Below, one piece after another: positions 43,027 to 53,195 of a stretch of 64,000 bases of DNA. A program made the translations under genes and the position numbers. This stretch comes from Taibaiella sp. Lineage in GTDB: Bacteria > Bacteroidota > Bacteroidia > Chitinophagales > Chitinophagaceae. The notes below the pieces were generated by a model. It searched no databases, was not told the origin of the DNA, and saw only the letters and a program-made list of their open reading frames with translations. The DNA lies in assembly GCA_016786705.1 (NCBI GenBank), contig JAEUVV010000013.1:310001-374000 (forward strand), written 5' to 3'. Positions within the stretch are counted from its first letter, which is position 1; every line of letters begins with the position of its first letter.

Positions 43027-45108
43027 TTATTTCGCTTTTGCGGGAATACTTTGTTCCGCTTCTTCTTTTATATATTCATAGATCTTCTTCTGGGAGCGTA
43101 TAACGGGTTCATGCTCTTTGCGGGGTACATAGTTATTCTTTTGCTGGTTGTCCAGGATACGGGCTTTATCATTCTCTGCCAGCTGCAGGTTGATGATATT
43201 GATAAGGTCCTTTTTAAGCTCTTTAGAGATGATCGGACAAGCTACCTCTATCCTATGGTCCAGGTTACGTACCATCCAGTCTGCGGATGAAATATACACC
43301 TTGGGGTCGCCGGCATTTTCGAAAATAAAGACACGGGCATGCTCCAGGTATTCATCTACAATACTGATCGCTTTAATTGTCTTTTTAAATTTTTTATTCT
43401 CACTGATCAGGCAACAAATACCTCTTATGATTAAATTTACTTTGACCCCTTCCATTGCAGCTTCGCTGATCTTCGCCATCAATACCTCATCCACCAGGCT
43501 ATTCAATTTAATGGTTATGCCTGAAGTTTTACCTGCTTTATGGTGTTTAATTTCTTTATCCATCAGTTCTAGGAAGGCGTTACGCATGTTGACCGGCGAT
43601 ACCGGAAGCACTTTGCATGCTTTTAAAGCAGTATTTTTTTCCGGCTTTTCCAGGTAGGTAAATACTCGTCCCACATCTGCCAGGATCTGCCGGTTAGAAG
43701 TCAGCAGGCAGTGATCTCCATAAAAGTTAGCAGTCACTTCATTAAAATTCCCAGTACTGACGAAGCCAAAATGCTTCACTTTACCAAACTCAACTTTCTT
43801 AATCAGGCATATTTTGGCATGTACCTTCATGTTGGGTATACCCAGGATGACGTTAACACCTTCTTCCGCCAGCCTTTCCCGCCACTTCAGGTTCGCTTCT
43901 TCATCAAAACGGGCTTTTAACTCCAGCACAGCCGTCACTTTCTTACCGTTCCGGGCGGCATTTAATAAAGCGTTAGCGATCTGCGAATTCTTAGCCAGCC
44001 TGTAACAGGTAATCTTGATGCTTTCCACATGCGGGTCTATAGCCGCCTCGCGCAACAGATCAATCAGCGGATCAAAGGAATGGTAGGGAAAATTGAGCAA
44101 AATATCTTTTTTGCCCAGTACTTCCATAATGCGTACCGGTTGTATTAATGCCGGGTGCATGATGGGTTCCGGCTTCGGCACCCGGTCCTGGAAAACTGCA
44201 GCCGGGAAAGCCATAAAATCTTTAAAGTTATGGATCCTGCCGCCGGGCACTAAATTGTCTTTCTTTAATTGCAGCCTTTTAATCAGGTATTCCAATAAAA
44301 CTTTATCGATCGACTTGTCATATACAAAACGGGTGGCTTTGCCTTTCTTGCGCCCTTTCAATCCTTTTTCCAGGTTACCGATAAGGTCGGCGTTACCGTC
44401 TACATCAAAATCAAACTCCGCGTCCCGGGTTACCTTGATCACATACCCGATAAACTGGTCGAAGCCGAAGGCGGAGAACAACTGGGGTAGGTTAAAGCGG
44501 ATAATATCTTCCAGCAATATAATATCCCTGTATTTACCACTTGAAGGCAACACCACGAAGCGCGGCAGTTCTGTAGGCACTTCGATGAGGGAATACCTAT
44601 GCATCATAGGGTTGCTCATACTGCCCAATATACAAGCCAGGTAAATCGATTTATCTTTCAGGTAAGGAATTTGCGGGATACTTTCAATCATGAGCGGTAC
44701 GATCAGGGTACGCACATGGTCATCATAATAATTCCTGACAAATTCTTTTTGTGCCTGGGTAAGCTGCTTCTCTGTTTTTAAGAATATATTATTCTTTTCC
44801 AGTTCTGAGATGATAACAGAAAAGGTCTTGTCAAAATCCTTATTTTGTTCCATCACCAGGTTCATGATCCGGTTCAGGGTTTTATCAGGATCTTCCTCCA
44901 GGGAAGCCTTTGCTGTTTTGCTTAATGCTGCCATTCTTCTTAAAGAGGCCACCCTTACCCTGAAAAATTCATCCAGGTTATTGGAGAATATGCCTAAGAA
45001 TTTAAGCCGGTCCAGTAAGGGGACACTTTCATCTTTTGCTTCCTGCATTACCCGCGCGTTGAATGACATCCAACTGATATCCCTTACTATTTTTTCTACT
45101 TTTGCCAT
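43027..45108 (-). CDS. ppk1: Polyphosphate kinase 1
   Basis: PPK1 polymerises the terminal phosphate of ATP into polyphosphate. The 693-residue product has the N-terminal alpha domain (VRDISWMSFNARVMQEA at 8-24), the FSNNLDEFFRVRVASL segment near 41-56, and the two PLD-like catalytic domains. The phosphorylated His is His430 in NMKVHAKICLI, and NLDHRIEVACPI near the end carries the second His. The frame is open to 45147, but the ATG at 45108 gives the family start and lies downstream of a TATTTTTG promoter element. The gene leads the ppk1-ppx unit. Confidence 0.95.
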   Translation of the reverse strand: MAKVEKIVRDISWMSFNARVMQEAKDESVPLLDRLKFLGIFSNNLDEFFRVRVASLRRMAALSKTAKASLEEDPDKTLNRIMNLVMEQNKDFDKTFSVIISELEKNNIFLKTEKQLTQAQKEFVRNYYDDHVRTLIVPLMIESIPQIPYLKDKSIYLACILGSMSNPMMHRYSLIEVPTELPRFVVLPSSGKYRDIILLEDIIRFNLPQLFSAFGFDQFIGYVIKVTRDAEFDFDVDGNADLIGNLEKGLKGRKKGKATRFVYDKSIDKVLLEYLIKRLQLKKDNLVPGGRIHNFKDFMAFPAAVFQDRVPKPEPIMHPALIQPVRIMEVLGKKDILLNFPYHSFDPLIDLLREAAIDPHVESIKITCYRLAKNSQIANALLNAARNGKKVTAVLELKARFDEEANLKWRERLAEEGVNVILGIPNMKVHAKICLIKKVEFGKVKHFGFVSTGNFNEVTANFYGDHCLLTSNRQILADVGRVFTYLEKPEKNTALKACKVLPVSPVNMRNAFLELMDKEIKHHKAGKTSGITIKLNSLVDEVLMAKISEAAMEGVKVNLIIRGICCLISENKKFKKTIKAISIVDEYLEHARVFIFENAGDPKVYISSADWMVRNLDHRIEVACPIISKELKKDLINIINLQLAENDKARILDNQQKNNYVPRKEHEPVIRSQKKIYEYIKEEAEQSIPAKAK

Positions 45109-45144
45109 TACTGTATAAGTTCCTGTATTTTGCTCCCTAAAATA

Positions 45145-45152
45145 CAAAAATA
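45145..45152 (-). promoter_or_regulatory. Promoter -7 element for ppk1
   Basis: Minus-strand TATTTTTG matches TAnnTTTG. A start site just downstream would begin after the 45147 frame start, which favours ATG 45108 as the true translation start. Confidence 0.5.
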
Positions 45153-45311
45153 ACTTTGAGCTTATAAAGAATACATTATCTTTATATTAATTCGCCTAAG
45201 CCGCTAAGGTTCAGGCCGGATACTACGTCTATATACAAAAAGTTCCCCCTTTTTTGTCCGGTGTGTGTTGACTTTTGCAATTAATTAAATATTGATTTAA
45301 ACTAATATAGC

Positions 45312-47063
45312 ATGAAGAAAGCACTACTTTTTATTTCAGGTTTAGCATTGAGCATCCATTCCGTGGCCCAGGAATCCGGTTCTAACTGGCAGCTGGGACT
45401 CTTTGGAGGACTTAGTGCGCCCTTAGGTGATTACAAGAATGATATCGGAAAGGCAAAAAACGGTATTAATGCCGGCCTTAACCTTGATTACTTTTTCAAA
45501 GGCTCCGGTTTTGGATTAGGTATTGATGCAAGATACCAGAGACATGCTACACAGGCATTCCCTACAGATAGCCTTAGCCCGAATAGCCTGGTTTATAATT
45601 TTACTAATGGCTATTCCGCATTTACCCAGTCAGACCGTACGGCATTTTCACATATAGGCATCAGCCTGGGGCCGGCTTACCGGGTCCAAAGCAAGTATGT
45701 CGATTTCAATGTCTATGCCCGGGCCGGGGCCTTGTTCCAGCAATACCCCGAATACCGGCAGACGATACACGCGCTCAACCCCTATACTAACCAGTATGAA
45801 GCGGTCTTATCCCCCTTTGGCACCGACAACAGCAACGACAAACCCATAGCCCTGATGGGCATACTGGGCATGAAGGTGATCTATAATATTAGCCCTAAGA
45901 TCGGCATTGGCATACAGGCCGATTATTTAAGAACATTCGGAAAAAGCGGTGAGTTTTCAGTGATCAGCCATGAGCAGACCAGCCAGATAAAAACTATAGA
46001 GTTCCGGCAGGAAGAGAAAGAGGGTGAATACATCAATAATGTCTTTGAATATTTTAACCGGGAACAAACGCGGAAAAGTGCAGCGATACAAGACATAAAC
46101 CTAGGACTTGCGGTACAGTTTAAACTGGGTGGCGCAGAGGGTAGCAATGCCGGCACCCGCAAAGGTGGCGTAGCCACAACGGTGGCCGTAAAAGATAAAA
46201 AAACAGGACTGGCCTTAAGCGGGGTTACGGTTTCTATAGTAGATCAAAAAGGCAAATCCTATACCGCGGTTACGGATGCTAACGGAACTGTTACTACCGA
46301 ACTGAAGCCCGGGAATTATAAGGTCAGCGGGAACAAAAATAATTTAAGTACCAATACCGATGAAATAAGTCTTGCGGATTTCAAAAACAGTAATGTATAT
46401 AAAGAGATCTATCACGACGATGAAAGATTTACCTTAAGCGGTCAAACGGTAGATTGCGAAACACAGTCAGCAATAGGTGGCATTACCACCCAGCTTACAC
46501 GGACACGCGACGGGAAAGTGATCGAGCAGGTTTCTGATAGAAACGGCAAATTTTACTACCAATTAGACAAAAATACCGATTACCAGGTAGTCGCTATTGA
46601 AAACGGGAAGTTCTCGCAGACTGAAATGGTAACGACTAAAGGCCTGGACCGGGACAATACCCTTTATGTAGCCCTGCAACTGGGGGTTTGTGAAATTGCC
46701 GAAGGCAAAGAGTTCGTAGTCAAAAATATCCTGTACGATTTCAACCAGTCCTTCATCCGGCCCGATGCCGCATCGGTATTGAATAACCTGGCCCAAACCC
46801 TGAAGCGTAACCCGAAAATGACCATAGAACTCTCCTCACACACAGATAGCCGGGGCGATAACAATTATAATATGAAGTTATCCCAGGAGCGCGCCGAAGC
46901 TGCGGTTAACTTCCTGGTAAGTAAAGGTATCTCACGCTCCAGGCTTACCGCCAGGGGCTTCGGGGAGTCCAGGCTGAAAAATAAATGCCGGGATGGCGTG
47001 CAATGTTCAGAGACGGACCACGAACAAAACCGGAGAACTGAAATTAAGATCCTGAAATACTAA
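45312..47063 (+). CDS. OmpA-family outer-membrane protein with carboxypeptidase-regulatory repeats
   Basis: The 583-residue protein has a signal peptide ending near HSVAQ. An outer-membrane barrel-like region occupies about 25-280 (WQLGLFGGLSAPLGDY and repeated amphipathic strands). Two carboxypeptidase regulatory-like domains follow near 290-365 and 370-455 (TAVTDANGTVTTELKPGNYK). The C-terminal OmpA domain, from about 470, has IELSSHTDSRGDNNYNMKLS and RGFGES with the peptidoglycan-binding Asp and Arg. It probably tethers outer membrane to cell wall. It ends at a bidirectional hairpin. Confidence 0.9.
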   Translation: MKKALLFISGLALSIHSVAQESGSNWQLGLFGGLSAPLGDYKNDIGKAKNGINAGLNLDYFFKGSGFGLGIDARYQRHATQAFPTDSLSPNSLVYNFTNGYSAFTQSDRTAFSHIGISLGPAYRVQSKYVDFNVYARAGALFQQYPEYRQTIHALNPYTNQYEAVLSPFGTDNSNDKPIALMGILGMKVIYNISPKIGIGIQADYLRTFGKSGEFSVISHEQTSQIKTIEFRQEEKEGEYINNVFEYFNREQTRKSAAIQDINLGLAVQFKLGGAEGSNAGTRKGGVATTVAVKDKKTGLALSGVTVSIVDQKGKSYTAVTDANGTVTTELKPGNYKVSGNKNNLSTNTDEISLADFKNSNVYKEIYHDDERFTLSGQTVDCETQSAIGGITTQLTRTRDGKVIEQVSDRNGKFYYQLDKNTDYQVVAIENGKFSQTEMVTTKGLDRDNTLYVALQLGVCEIAEGKEFVVKNILYDFNQSFIRPDAASVLNNLAQTLKRNPKMTIELSSHTDSRGDNNYNMKLSQERAEAAVNFLVSKGISRSRLTARGFGESRLKNKCRDGVQCSETDHEQNRRTEIKILKY

Positions 47064-47088
47064 ACTTTATTACTAATCTATACCTAAT

Positions 47089-47118
47089 AAATAAGGCTAC
47101 CGGATGGTAGCCTTATTT
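47089..47118. terminator. Bidirectional terminator after the OmpA and LolA genes
   Basis: AAATAAGGCTACC and GGTAGCCTTATTT form a 13-bp perfect stem around GGAT, between convergent stops at 47063 and 47141. Confidence 0.8.
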
Positions 47119-47140
47119 TATGAAAACAGTATATTATCTA

Positions 47141-47782
47141 TTACCTCAAATCAATCACCTCAACACCAGGATGTTTACTTTTATCAAAAGTATAGATCGC
47201 ATCTGAACCCGCAGCGTTAGCCTGGATACCATTCAGGTTGAAGGTATAATAACCGCCGTTACTTTCCTCTACACTACCACTCACCAGACTCCCGGCCTTA
47301 TCTACTAAAAGAGTAACGCTTTTAAAATTCTTTTTTGACTTCGGGGTCATGTAAACGATATCTACATTTTTACCCTTAACATTCTTCTGGCCTACATAAG
47401 TATAATTGTACTCGCTGGCGTAAGAAGTCGGGAAAAGCTTTTTAGGAGAAATCTGTACTTCGCTTTCGTTGTAGGAGGCGACCTGTACTTCTTTATTATC
47501 TTTCATATAAGTCCACATCGTTTTACCGTCACAGATCATTTCCTGTTTTGGTAAAGCTACATTATACTTATCGCCCTTCATTTGCAGGGTACCTTTTTGA
47601 TTCATGATTGTTTTACCTTTTGCATCGGTAGCGATCAGGGTAAAATTGGCTTTCATGCTGGACATCCCTTTTACTTTTGTACTCATTTTATCCAGCACAG
47701 CTTTTGCCTGCGCATCTTGTTGTGCCATAGCCCCGGTAGATAATCCAATAATAGCTACTGCAACTGCCAATAATTTCTTCAT
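47141..47782 (-). CDS. lolA: Outer-membrane lipoprotein carrier LolA-like protein
   Basis: The 213-residue periplasmic protein has a signal peptide ending at GAMAQ (residue 21), then a LolA fold. MSSMKANFTLIATDAKGK near 40-57 and ICDGKTMWTYMKDNKEVQV near 84-102 match the family. LolA carries lipoproteins from the inner to the outer membrane, which fits the many lipoproteins here. No LolB is present in the window. It is separated from dxs upstream by 88 bp holding a TATTTTTG promoter element. Confidence 0.85.
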   Translation of the reverse strand: MKKLLAVAVAIIGLSTGAMAQQDAQAKAVLDKMSTKVKGMSSMKANFTLIATDAKGKTIMNQKGTLQMKGDKYNVALPKQEMICDGKTMWTYMKDNKEVQVASYNESEVQISPKKLFPTSYASEYNYTYVGQKNVKGKNVDIVYMTPKSKKNFKSVTLLVDKAGSLVSGSVEESNGGYYTFNLNGIQANAAGSDAIYTFDKSKHPGVEVIDLR

Positions 47783-47817
47783 ATTTTTCTCTTTTGTTTT
47801 ATAATAATGTTTGAATA

Positions 47818-47825
47818 CAAAAATA
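47818..47825 (-). promoter_or_regulatory. Promoter -7 element for lolA
   Basis: Minus-strand TATTTTTG matches TAnnTTTG 35 bp upstream of the LolA ATG. No good TTG box was found. Confidence 0.45.
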
Positions 47826-47870
47826 TACCAGAGTTTAAGTATAAAACGCTAAGTATATGCTAATTTGACC

Positions 47871-49802
47871 TTAAACTTTTGCTGTTACCGGCTTCGTGGC
47901 CGCAGCCATCTCCTGCACGGTTTCTATGATAGCGGTCACATCGTAATTACACATCCTGTATAATTCTTCCGGTTTACCATGCTCCACCACCTCATCAGGT
48001 ATACCCAACATGCGCACTTCCGGCTTATAGCCATGAGCATTAAAGAATTCAAGTACTGCCGAGCCCATACCTCCTTGTATACACCCGTCTTCAACCGTAA
48101 TTACTTTATCGAATTTCTGCCCTATTTCATGCAGCATGGCTGCGTCTAATGGCTTTACAAACCTCAGGTCATAATGAGCAGGATCCAGGTCATAGGTGGC
48201 CAGTTGCCTGCAGGCTTCTACAGCGAAATTACCGGGATGGCCTATTGTTATAATAGCGATACCACTTCCGTCCTTTATCTTGCGGCCTTTCCCGATTTCC
48301 ACCGCTTCCATTTTTGTTTTCCATTCCGGCATTACGCCTTGCCCTCTCGGGTAGCGGATCACAAAGGGACTGGTAGTTTCGTCCAGCTGGGCGGTATACA
48401 TCAGGTTACGCAATTCCGCCTCGTTCATTGGCGAGCTTACGATCATGTTTGGTATACAACGCATATAAGCGATATCATAAGCGCCGTGATGGGTAGCCCC
48501 GTCATCCCCTACCAATCCTGCCCTGTCCAGGCAGAAGATCACCGGCAGATTTTGGATGGCTACATCATGAATGACCATATCATAGGCCCTTTGCATGAAA
48601 GAGCTGTAAATATTACAGAACACCTTCATACCTTGCACGGCCAGGCCGGCACTTACGGTAACCGCGTGTTGCTCTGCAATACCCACATCCAATGCGCGGT
48701 CCGGCATCTCTGCCATCATATATTTTAGCGAGCAGCCGGAAGGCATGGCCGGAGTGATCCCCATGATCTTAGGGTTTTGCTCCGCCAGCTCTATTATAGT
48801 TTTACCAAAGACATCCTGGTATTTAGGCGCCTGTGGACAGTCGAAAGTTTTTGTATTGATCTGGCCGGTTACTTTATCAAATAAGCCGGGAGCATGCCAC
48901 AGGGTCTGGTCTTTTTCTGCCAGGTCGTAGCCTTTCCCTTTTACGGTTTTGATATGTAAAATCTTAGGACCGGGCATATCTGCGATATCCCTGATCTGCT
49001 CCGACAGCTTTACCACATTATGGCCGTCCACCGGGCCAAAATAACGGAAGCCAAGCGCTTCAAAAAGATTGCTTGATTTGGAAATGACCCCTTTCAGGCT
49101 GGCTTCTATTTTAGAGGCCATGCTGCGCTGGAAGCCCGGGGCGGGCAGCTTACCCAGCAGGTGCCAGAAGTCGTCCCTGAGTTTATTGTATGTTTTCGAA
49201 GTGGTAATATCAGTAAGGTATTCCTTTAACGCACCTACGTTGGCATCAATACTCATATTATTATCATTGAGTATAACCAGGATATTGGCATTGGCCACTC
49301 CCGCATGATTCAAGGCTTCAAACGGAAGACCAGCGGTCATAGCACCATCACCGATAACGGCAACATGCCTGCGGTCGGTTTCGCCCTTTACCTTGGAAGC
49401 AATGGCCATACCCAGGGCCGCGGAAATAGAAGTGGAAGAGTGCCCGACACCAAAAGCGTCATAAGGACTTTCTTTTATATTCGGGAAGCCGCTTATGCCA
49501 TTCATCTTACGGTTGGTATGAAATACCTTCCTTCTTCCGGTAAGAATTTTATGCCCGTAAGCCTGGTGCCCTACATCCCATACAAGTTTATCATAAGGAG
49601 TGTTCAGCACATAATGCAAGGCAACGGTAAGCTCTACCACACCCAGGCTTGCACCAAAGTGACCTCCGTTTACGCTTACACAGTCTATGATAAACTGTCT
49701 TAACTCATTACAAACCTGTTGTAATTGTAGTTTGTCTAACTTTTGTAGGTCTGAGGGATACTCTATGGCGCTCAGCAATGGGCCTGCTTTAATTTCTTCC
49801 AT
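47871..49802 (-). CDS. dxs: 1-deoxy-D-xylulose-5-phosphate synthase
   Basis: DXS condenses pyruvate and glyceraldehyde-3-phosphate for the non-mevalonate isoprenoid route. The 643-residue protein has the thiamine-diphosphate motif beginning GDGAMTAG at 151-158 and ending NDNN at 179-182, the N-terminal GGHFGASLGVVELTVALHY with His49, and the transketolase-like C-terminal parts (DRAGLVGDDGATHHG). All expected motifs are present, and the length is normal. The gene is monocistronic with lolA downstream on the same strand. Confidence 0.97.
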   Translation of the reverse strand: MEEIKAGPLLSAIEYPSDLQKLDKLQLQQVCNELRQFIIDCVSVNGGHFGASLGVVELTVALHYVLNTPYDKLVWDVGHQAYGHKILTGRRKVFHTNRKMNGISGFPNIKESPYDAFGVGHSSTSISAALGMAIASKVKGETDRRHVAVIGDGAMTAGLPFEALNHAGVANANILVILNDNNMSIDANVGALKEYLTDITTSKTYNKLRDDFWHLLGKLPAPGFQRSMASKIEASLKGVISKSSNLFEALGFRYFGPVDGHNVVKLSEQIRDIADMPGPKILHIKTVKGKGYDLAEKDQTLWHAPGLFDKVTGQINTKTFDCPQAPKYQDVFGKTIIELAEQNPKIMGITPAMPSGCSLKYMMAEMPDRALDVGIAEQHAVTVSAGLAVQGMKVFCNIYSSFMQRAYDMVIHDVAIQNLPVIFCLDRAGLVGDDGATHHGAYDIAYMRCIPNMIVSSPMNEAELRNLMYTAQLDETTSPFVIRYPRGQGVMPEWKTKMEAVEIGKGRKIKDGSGIAIITIGHPGNFAVEACRQLATYDLDPAHYDLRFVKPLDAAMLHEIGQKFDKVITVEDGCIQGGMGSAVLEFFNAHGYKPEVRMLGIPDEVVEHGKPEELYRMCNYDVTAIIETVQEMAAATKPVTAKV

Positions 49803-49909
49803 TTAAAGTACTATTTAACTAGCAAAAATAGTAAATTAAGCTATTGCCTGACCTAAGAATTTATAAACAAAGGACATTTTTCCCAAATGATCTGTTAAAG
49901 GCAGGAGTC

Positions 49910-51874
49910 TTACTTAATAAGTACCACATCCCCTTTCCTGAATTCTTCGGTACCATCCAGAAAACGGACTCTTATGCCATAATGGTAGGTACCTACTTCT
50001 GCCTGACGGCCATTATGAAAGCCATCCCAACCTTTGGCGCCGGAACCGGTATAAGACCCGAAAACTCTTTGTCCCCAACGGTTAAATATTTCAAAAGAAA
50101 TAATCGTAAAATCCTGTTGCATCCTGAAAACAGGTGCAAAAATATCATTCTTCCCATCTCCGTTTGGCGTAAAGGCATTCGGCATCGCAAAGTCTTTATC
50201 CAGCACCACTGCTTTCAAATACAGATCGGCAGTGTCCACACATCCAAATTCGTTTTTGCCGATTACCTGCACCAATTGCTCTTCAGGGCCGGCTATGAAT
50301 TGTAAAGCACTGGATTGGGCAGGGAACAGGGACAGCGGCAACCAGGAAATGACCTCGAAATGATTGCTATTTCCCTGGGCTTGAAGCGTAATCTGTTCTC
50401 CCGGGAGGTAACGTTGCGGGCGTAACAGGTACAAATCAAGTAAAAACGGTTCTATATTGATATGAGTAATATATACAATACTATCACACATGGACTGGCT
50501 CCTGAGCGTATCATACAATACTACAGAAGTATCGTACCTCCGGCCGTTATGAATAATGGCATTACACGCGCTGATAGTATCGGCAACAATCTTTGCAGTT
50601 TCTATCACGTTCAGGTTCAGGTAAATAAGGCTGTCACAACCGGCAGGGTTAAATACACGTACAGAATCAAAGCGCGGGTTGCTTTGTGCATTATTCGGAA
50701 TAGATTTTCCGCGCCATTGCTGCTGTGACAATTGCCCCCTGCATAAAGACAGGTATTCTGTTTTAGGAGCCGGAGATGGTCTTACTTGCAAGTTTAAAGT
50801 AATCAGGCTATCACAACCGCCGGGTGCGGGAACGGTTACCGAAATATAATTTGGATTACTTACCGCATTTGCAGGGATCGTTACACTTCTCCAGGTCATG
50901 GGTAGCTCTTCAGTGCACACGCTCAGGGTTTCTGTTTTTTGCGCATTAAGGTTATACTGCACCAACAATTGTGCCGAATCTTTATAGTTACAAGCATTAT
51001 TACTGCTGTACACACATTTTACCGTACTTCCGGACGCTGTTGTATTACTTTGAAAGTTAGCGGTAGTGGCTCCCGGCACTAAGTTGCCGTTGACAAACCA
51101 TTGATAAGTTCCGCCGGTTTGGGAATTACCTACAAGCGCCTGGATATTTATATTACTACTACAGTTATTGCTCAGGTTATTCAACGTAACTGTTGGCTTC
51201 GGGCAGTCAGAAAATAACCAGATACTATCTATAGCGGCGGGTGGCTGAACGCCTAAGGTATTACCATTTTTCCAGGTAAATACCAGGCGCCTGGTGGTTC
51301 CGGCAAATGAAGCAGGAAGGGTTACCTCACTGGTAGACCCTGTATTTATAGGAGAAGTAAACAAGGTATCATGAACCATAACTGTTCCCGTACCGGTCCA
51401 GGTAGGAAAAACCGCGGTACCGGAAGGCTGGCCCACAACCGGGGTCAGTGTAGTAGGGCAGGTAAAAACATATAGCACATCGTACCTGGGGCCTTCCCCC
51501 TGGGCATTCCACCGGAATTTCAGTTTAATAATTTCCTGGCCTGCCGGGAAAGTAACGTTCTTATATATATGTGTTGTAGAATAATCAGTGATGTCATAGG
51601 TCCAGCTGGCTCCGTTGGCCGATTGGGATATATAGGCTACTCTGCTGTCTGTAGGCGCAAATGAATGGCTCCCTGTAGTAAGTGTACTTGCAGACAAGAA
51701 CCAGTTATTGCCCCCGGATGCGTTATTGAGTAAGGTCCAGCCATTCGCGGCGAAAGTATTGCCCATTTCAAAGCCCCCATCAGTATGCGGATTAACAATC
51801 AGGGTTTGCGCTGACGCGCTTTGACGCAGCAAAGCAAAGAGCAACAAAAGGGATATTTTTAAACTGGTTTTCAT
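49910..51874 (-). CDS. Secreted protein with CHU_C sorting domain
   Basis: The 654-residue protein is predicted to use the type IX pathway. A signal peptide (MKTSLKISLLLLFALLRQSA to SAQ) starts at the ATG at 51874; an upstream in-frame stretch to 51946 is discounted. A jelly-roll-like domain with NGASWTYDITDYS near 80-92 and an Ig-like region (GGTYQWFVNGNLVPGATTAN) follow. Repeated segments with CDSLI and 'LNLQVRPSPAPKTEYLSLCR' carry regularly spaced cysteines. The end, NAFTPNGDGKNDIFAPVF onward with FNRWGQRVF, is CHU_C. The ligand is unknown. Confidence 0.85.
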   Translation of the reverse strand: MKTSLKISLLLLFALLRQSASAQTLIVNPHTDGGFEMGNTFAANGWTLLNNASGGNNWFLSASTLTTGSHSFAPTDSRVAYISQSANGASWTYDITDYSTTHIYKNVTFPAGQEIIKLKFRWNAQGEGPRYDVLYVFTCPTTLTPVVGQPSGTAVFPTWTGTGTVMVHDTLFTSPINTGSTSEVTLPASFAGTTRRLVFTWKNGNTLGVQPPAAIDSIWLFSDCPKPTVTLNNLSNNCSSNINIQALVGNSQTGGTYQWFVNGNLVPGATTANFQSNTTASGSTVKCVYSSNNACNYKDSAQLLVQYNLNAQKTETLSVCTEELPMTWRSVTIPANAVSNPNYISVTVPAPGGCDSLITLNLQVRPSPAPKTEYLSLCRGQLSQQQWRGKSIPNNAQSNPRFDSVRVFNPAGCDSLIYLNLNVIETAKIVADTISACNAIIHNGRRYDTSVVLYDTLRSQSMCDSIVYITHINIEPFLLDLYLLRPQRYLPGEQITLQAQGNSNHFEVISWLPLSLFPAQSSALQFIAGPEEQLVQVIGKNEFGCVDTADLYLKAVVLDKDFAMPNAFTPNGDGKNDIFAPVFRMQQDFTIISFEIFNRWGQRVFGSYTGSGAKGWDGFHNGRQAEVGTYHYGIRVRFLDGTEEFRKGDVVLIK

Positions 51875-51969
51875 TTCTAGCAATGATAAGGTTGAAAATT
51901 TCAACAAAACTATAAAGAGCTTTTCAAAAAAAGCCCGTAAAAACAAAAAGATAAGGAAAAGATAATATA

Positions 51970-52380
51970 TTAAGCCTCAATATCTTTTCCGGTACGGTAG
52001 ACTGTTCCTTTAAAAACACAAATAAGCTTTCCCTCCGGGTTGTAGGTTTTAATATCATAAAGACCGGTGGTTTTACCCAGGTTAATTTCCTGAGCCTCAA
52101 CCGTTAGCACCTGCCCAACAAAAGCGGGGCGGGTGAAAGAAATGGAAACGTCAAGCGCTACGCTCAGGGTACCATGGGAATTGCAGGCAAAAGCCAGGGC
52201 TGAATCTGAAGCGGAAAACAGTACACCACCATGTACCGTTCCAAACCCATTCAGCATCTCAGGGCGGATCGTATAGTGGAGCTTACAGTAGCCCAGGGCC
52301 ACTTTCTCTATCTGGACATCCAGCCATTTAGAGAATCCATCCTGCTTCATTAGTGCATCTTTTGCTTGTTCCGGGGTCAT
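51970..52380 (-). CDS. PaaI-type hotdog thioesterase
   Basis: The 136-residue protein has the hotdog fold of PaaI/YdiI thioesterases, which hydrolyse acyl-CoA or acyl-ACP. NGFGTVHGGVLFSASDSALA near 46-65 holds the conserved HGG and the catalytic acidic residue (Asp62). VEAQEINLGKTTGLYDIKTY completes the sheet. The exact substrate is unknown; neither neighbour points to phenylacetate breakdown. A TACCTTTG promoter element lies 19 bp upstream of the ATG. Confidence 0.88.
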   Translation of the reverse strand: MTPEQAKDALMKQDGFSKWLDVQIEKVALGYCKLHYTIRPEMLNGFGTVHGGVLFSASDSALAFACNSHGTLSVALDVSISFTRPAFVGQVLTVEAQEINLGKTTGLYDIKTYNPEGKLICVFKGTVYRTGKDIEA

Positions 52381-52399
52381 AAATTTTTTTTTAAGGCCG

Positions 52400-52407
52400 C
52401 AAAGGTA
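52400..52407 (-). promoter_or_regulatory. Promoter -7 element for the thioesterase
   Basis: Minus-strand TACCTTTG matches TAnnTTTG exactly, 19 bp before the start codon at 52380. Confidence 0.5.
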
Positions 52408-52529
52408 TCAAGATTAATTTCAATTTTAAATATTTTCTTATCTACTTTTACAAAGGAATATTTAAACCTTAGCGGAGCGATACAGTCTTAGATAACATAA
52501 ATATTCACACAGCAATTAAAACAGGAATA

Positions 52530-53180
52530 ATGAAAAAGATATTTTTATACGCGACTTTAGGCTTTAGTGTATTATTAGGTAGCTGTAGACCCGCCTATGT
52601 AGATCCTTATCCTCCGGGCGGCGGTGAGAATACTTATACGTTTGTAGATGAATTTGATGACAACAGGAACGGATGGAACTTCTCAGACCCGGCATGGGAT
52701 GCTTATGGAGTGATCGCTAACGGGACTTTCTCGTTCAATTACCTGGACCCTACCGGTGTCGCTTATTACAAATCCAAAGATATAAGGTTTAACCCCGACA
52801 GGGATTTTGTATTGCAAACCAGGATAGGTTCTGATAACAATATGGGCTTACTCTTCGGCTATGATGAAGGTACCGGCGCTTACGGGTATAGTTTCACGGT
52901 AAGTTATGACGGCTATTTCGCATTATGGGATGAGGGCCTAAATGGTGGTCCCGCCGATATCACGGCAATAGTCGCGCCTACTTTATCTTCAGCGGTAAGG
53001 CCTAATGGCGACTGGAACGAACTGCGCATAGAGCAGGTAGGCAATAACTGGGTAGGCTACATTAATAACAGCAGGGTGTTTACGGTACCCGCACGATACA
53101 TAGTTAAAGGAAGTGTTGGTTTTGTGGTGATGGCTGACACCCGGGGCGAGGCCGATTATCTCCAGGCAGATTTTTACTAA
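52530..53180 (+). CDS. Lipoprotein with a concanavalin-like fold, function unknown
   Basis: The 216-residue lipoprotein has a signal ending at LLGSC (Cys19). The mature part begins PPGGGENTYTFVDEFDDNRN, followed by NGWNFSDP and several beta-strands (FVLQTRIGSDNNMGLLFGYD, WNELRIEQVGNNWVGYINN). This matches the general look of LamG/DUF1080-like concanavalin folds that bind sugars, but the match is generic. It is most likely on the outer-membrane surface. It converges with the PorG-like gene at a long hairpin. Confidence 0.65.
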   Translation: MKKIFLYATLGFSVLLGSCRPAYVDPYPPGGGENTYTFVDEFDDNRNGWNFSDPAWDAYGVIANGTFSFNYLDPTGVAYYKSKDIRFNPDRDFVLQTRIGSDNNMGLLFGYDEGTGAYGYSFTVSYDGYFALWDEGLNGGPADITAIVAPTLSSAVRPNGDWNELRIEQVGNNWVGYINNSRVFTVPARYIVKGSVGFVVMADTRGEADYLQADFY

Positions 53181-53195
53181 AAATAAAATAGCAAT

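Noticed and set aside
45109..45147. Extended N-terminus of PPK1
   Set aside because: The extension precedes the predicted transcription start and adds residues absent from the family start MAKVEKIVRDISW.
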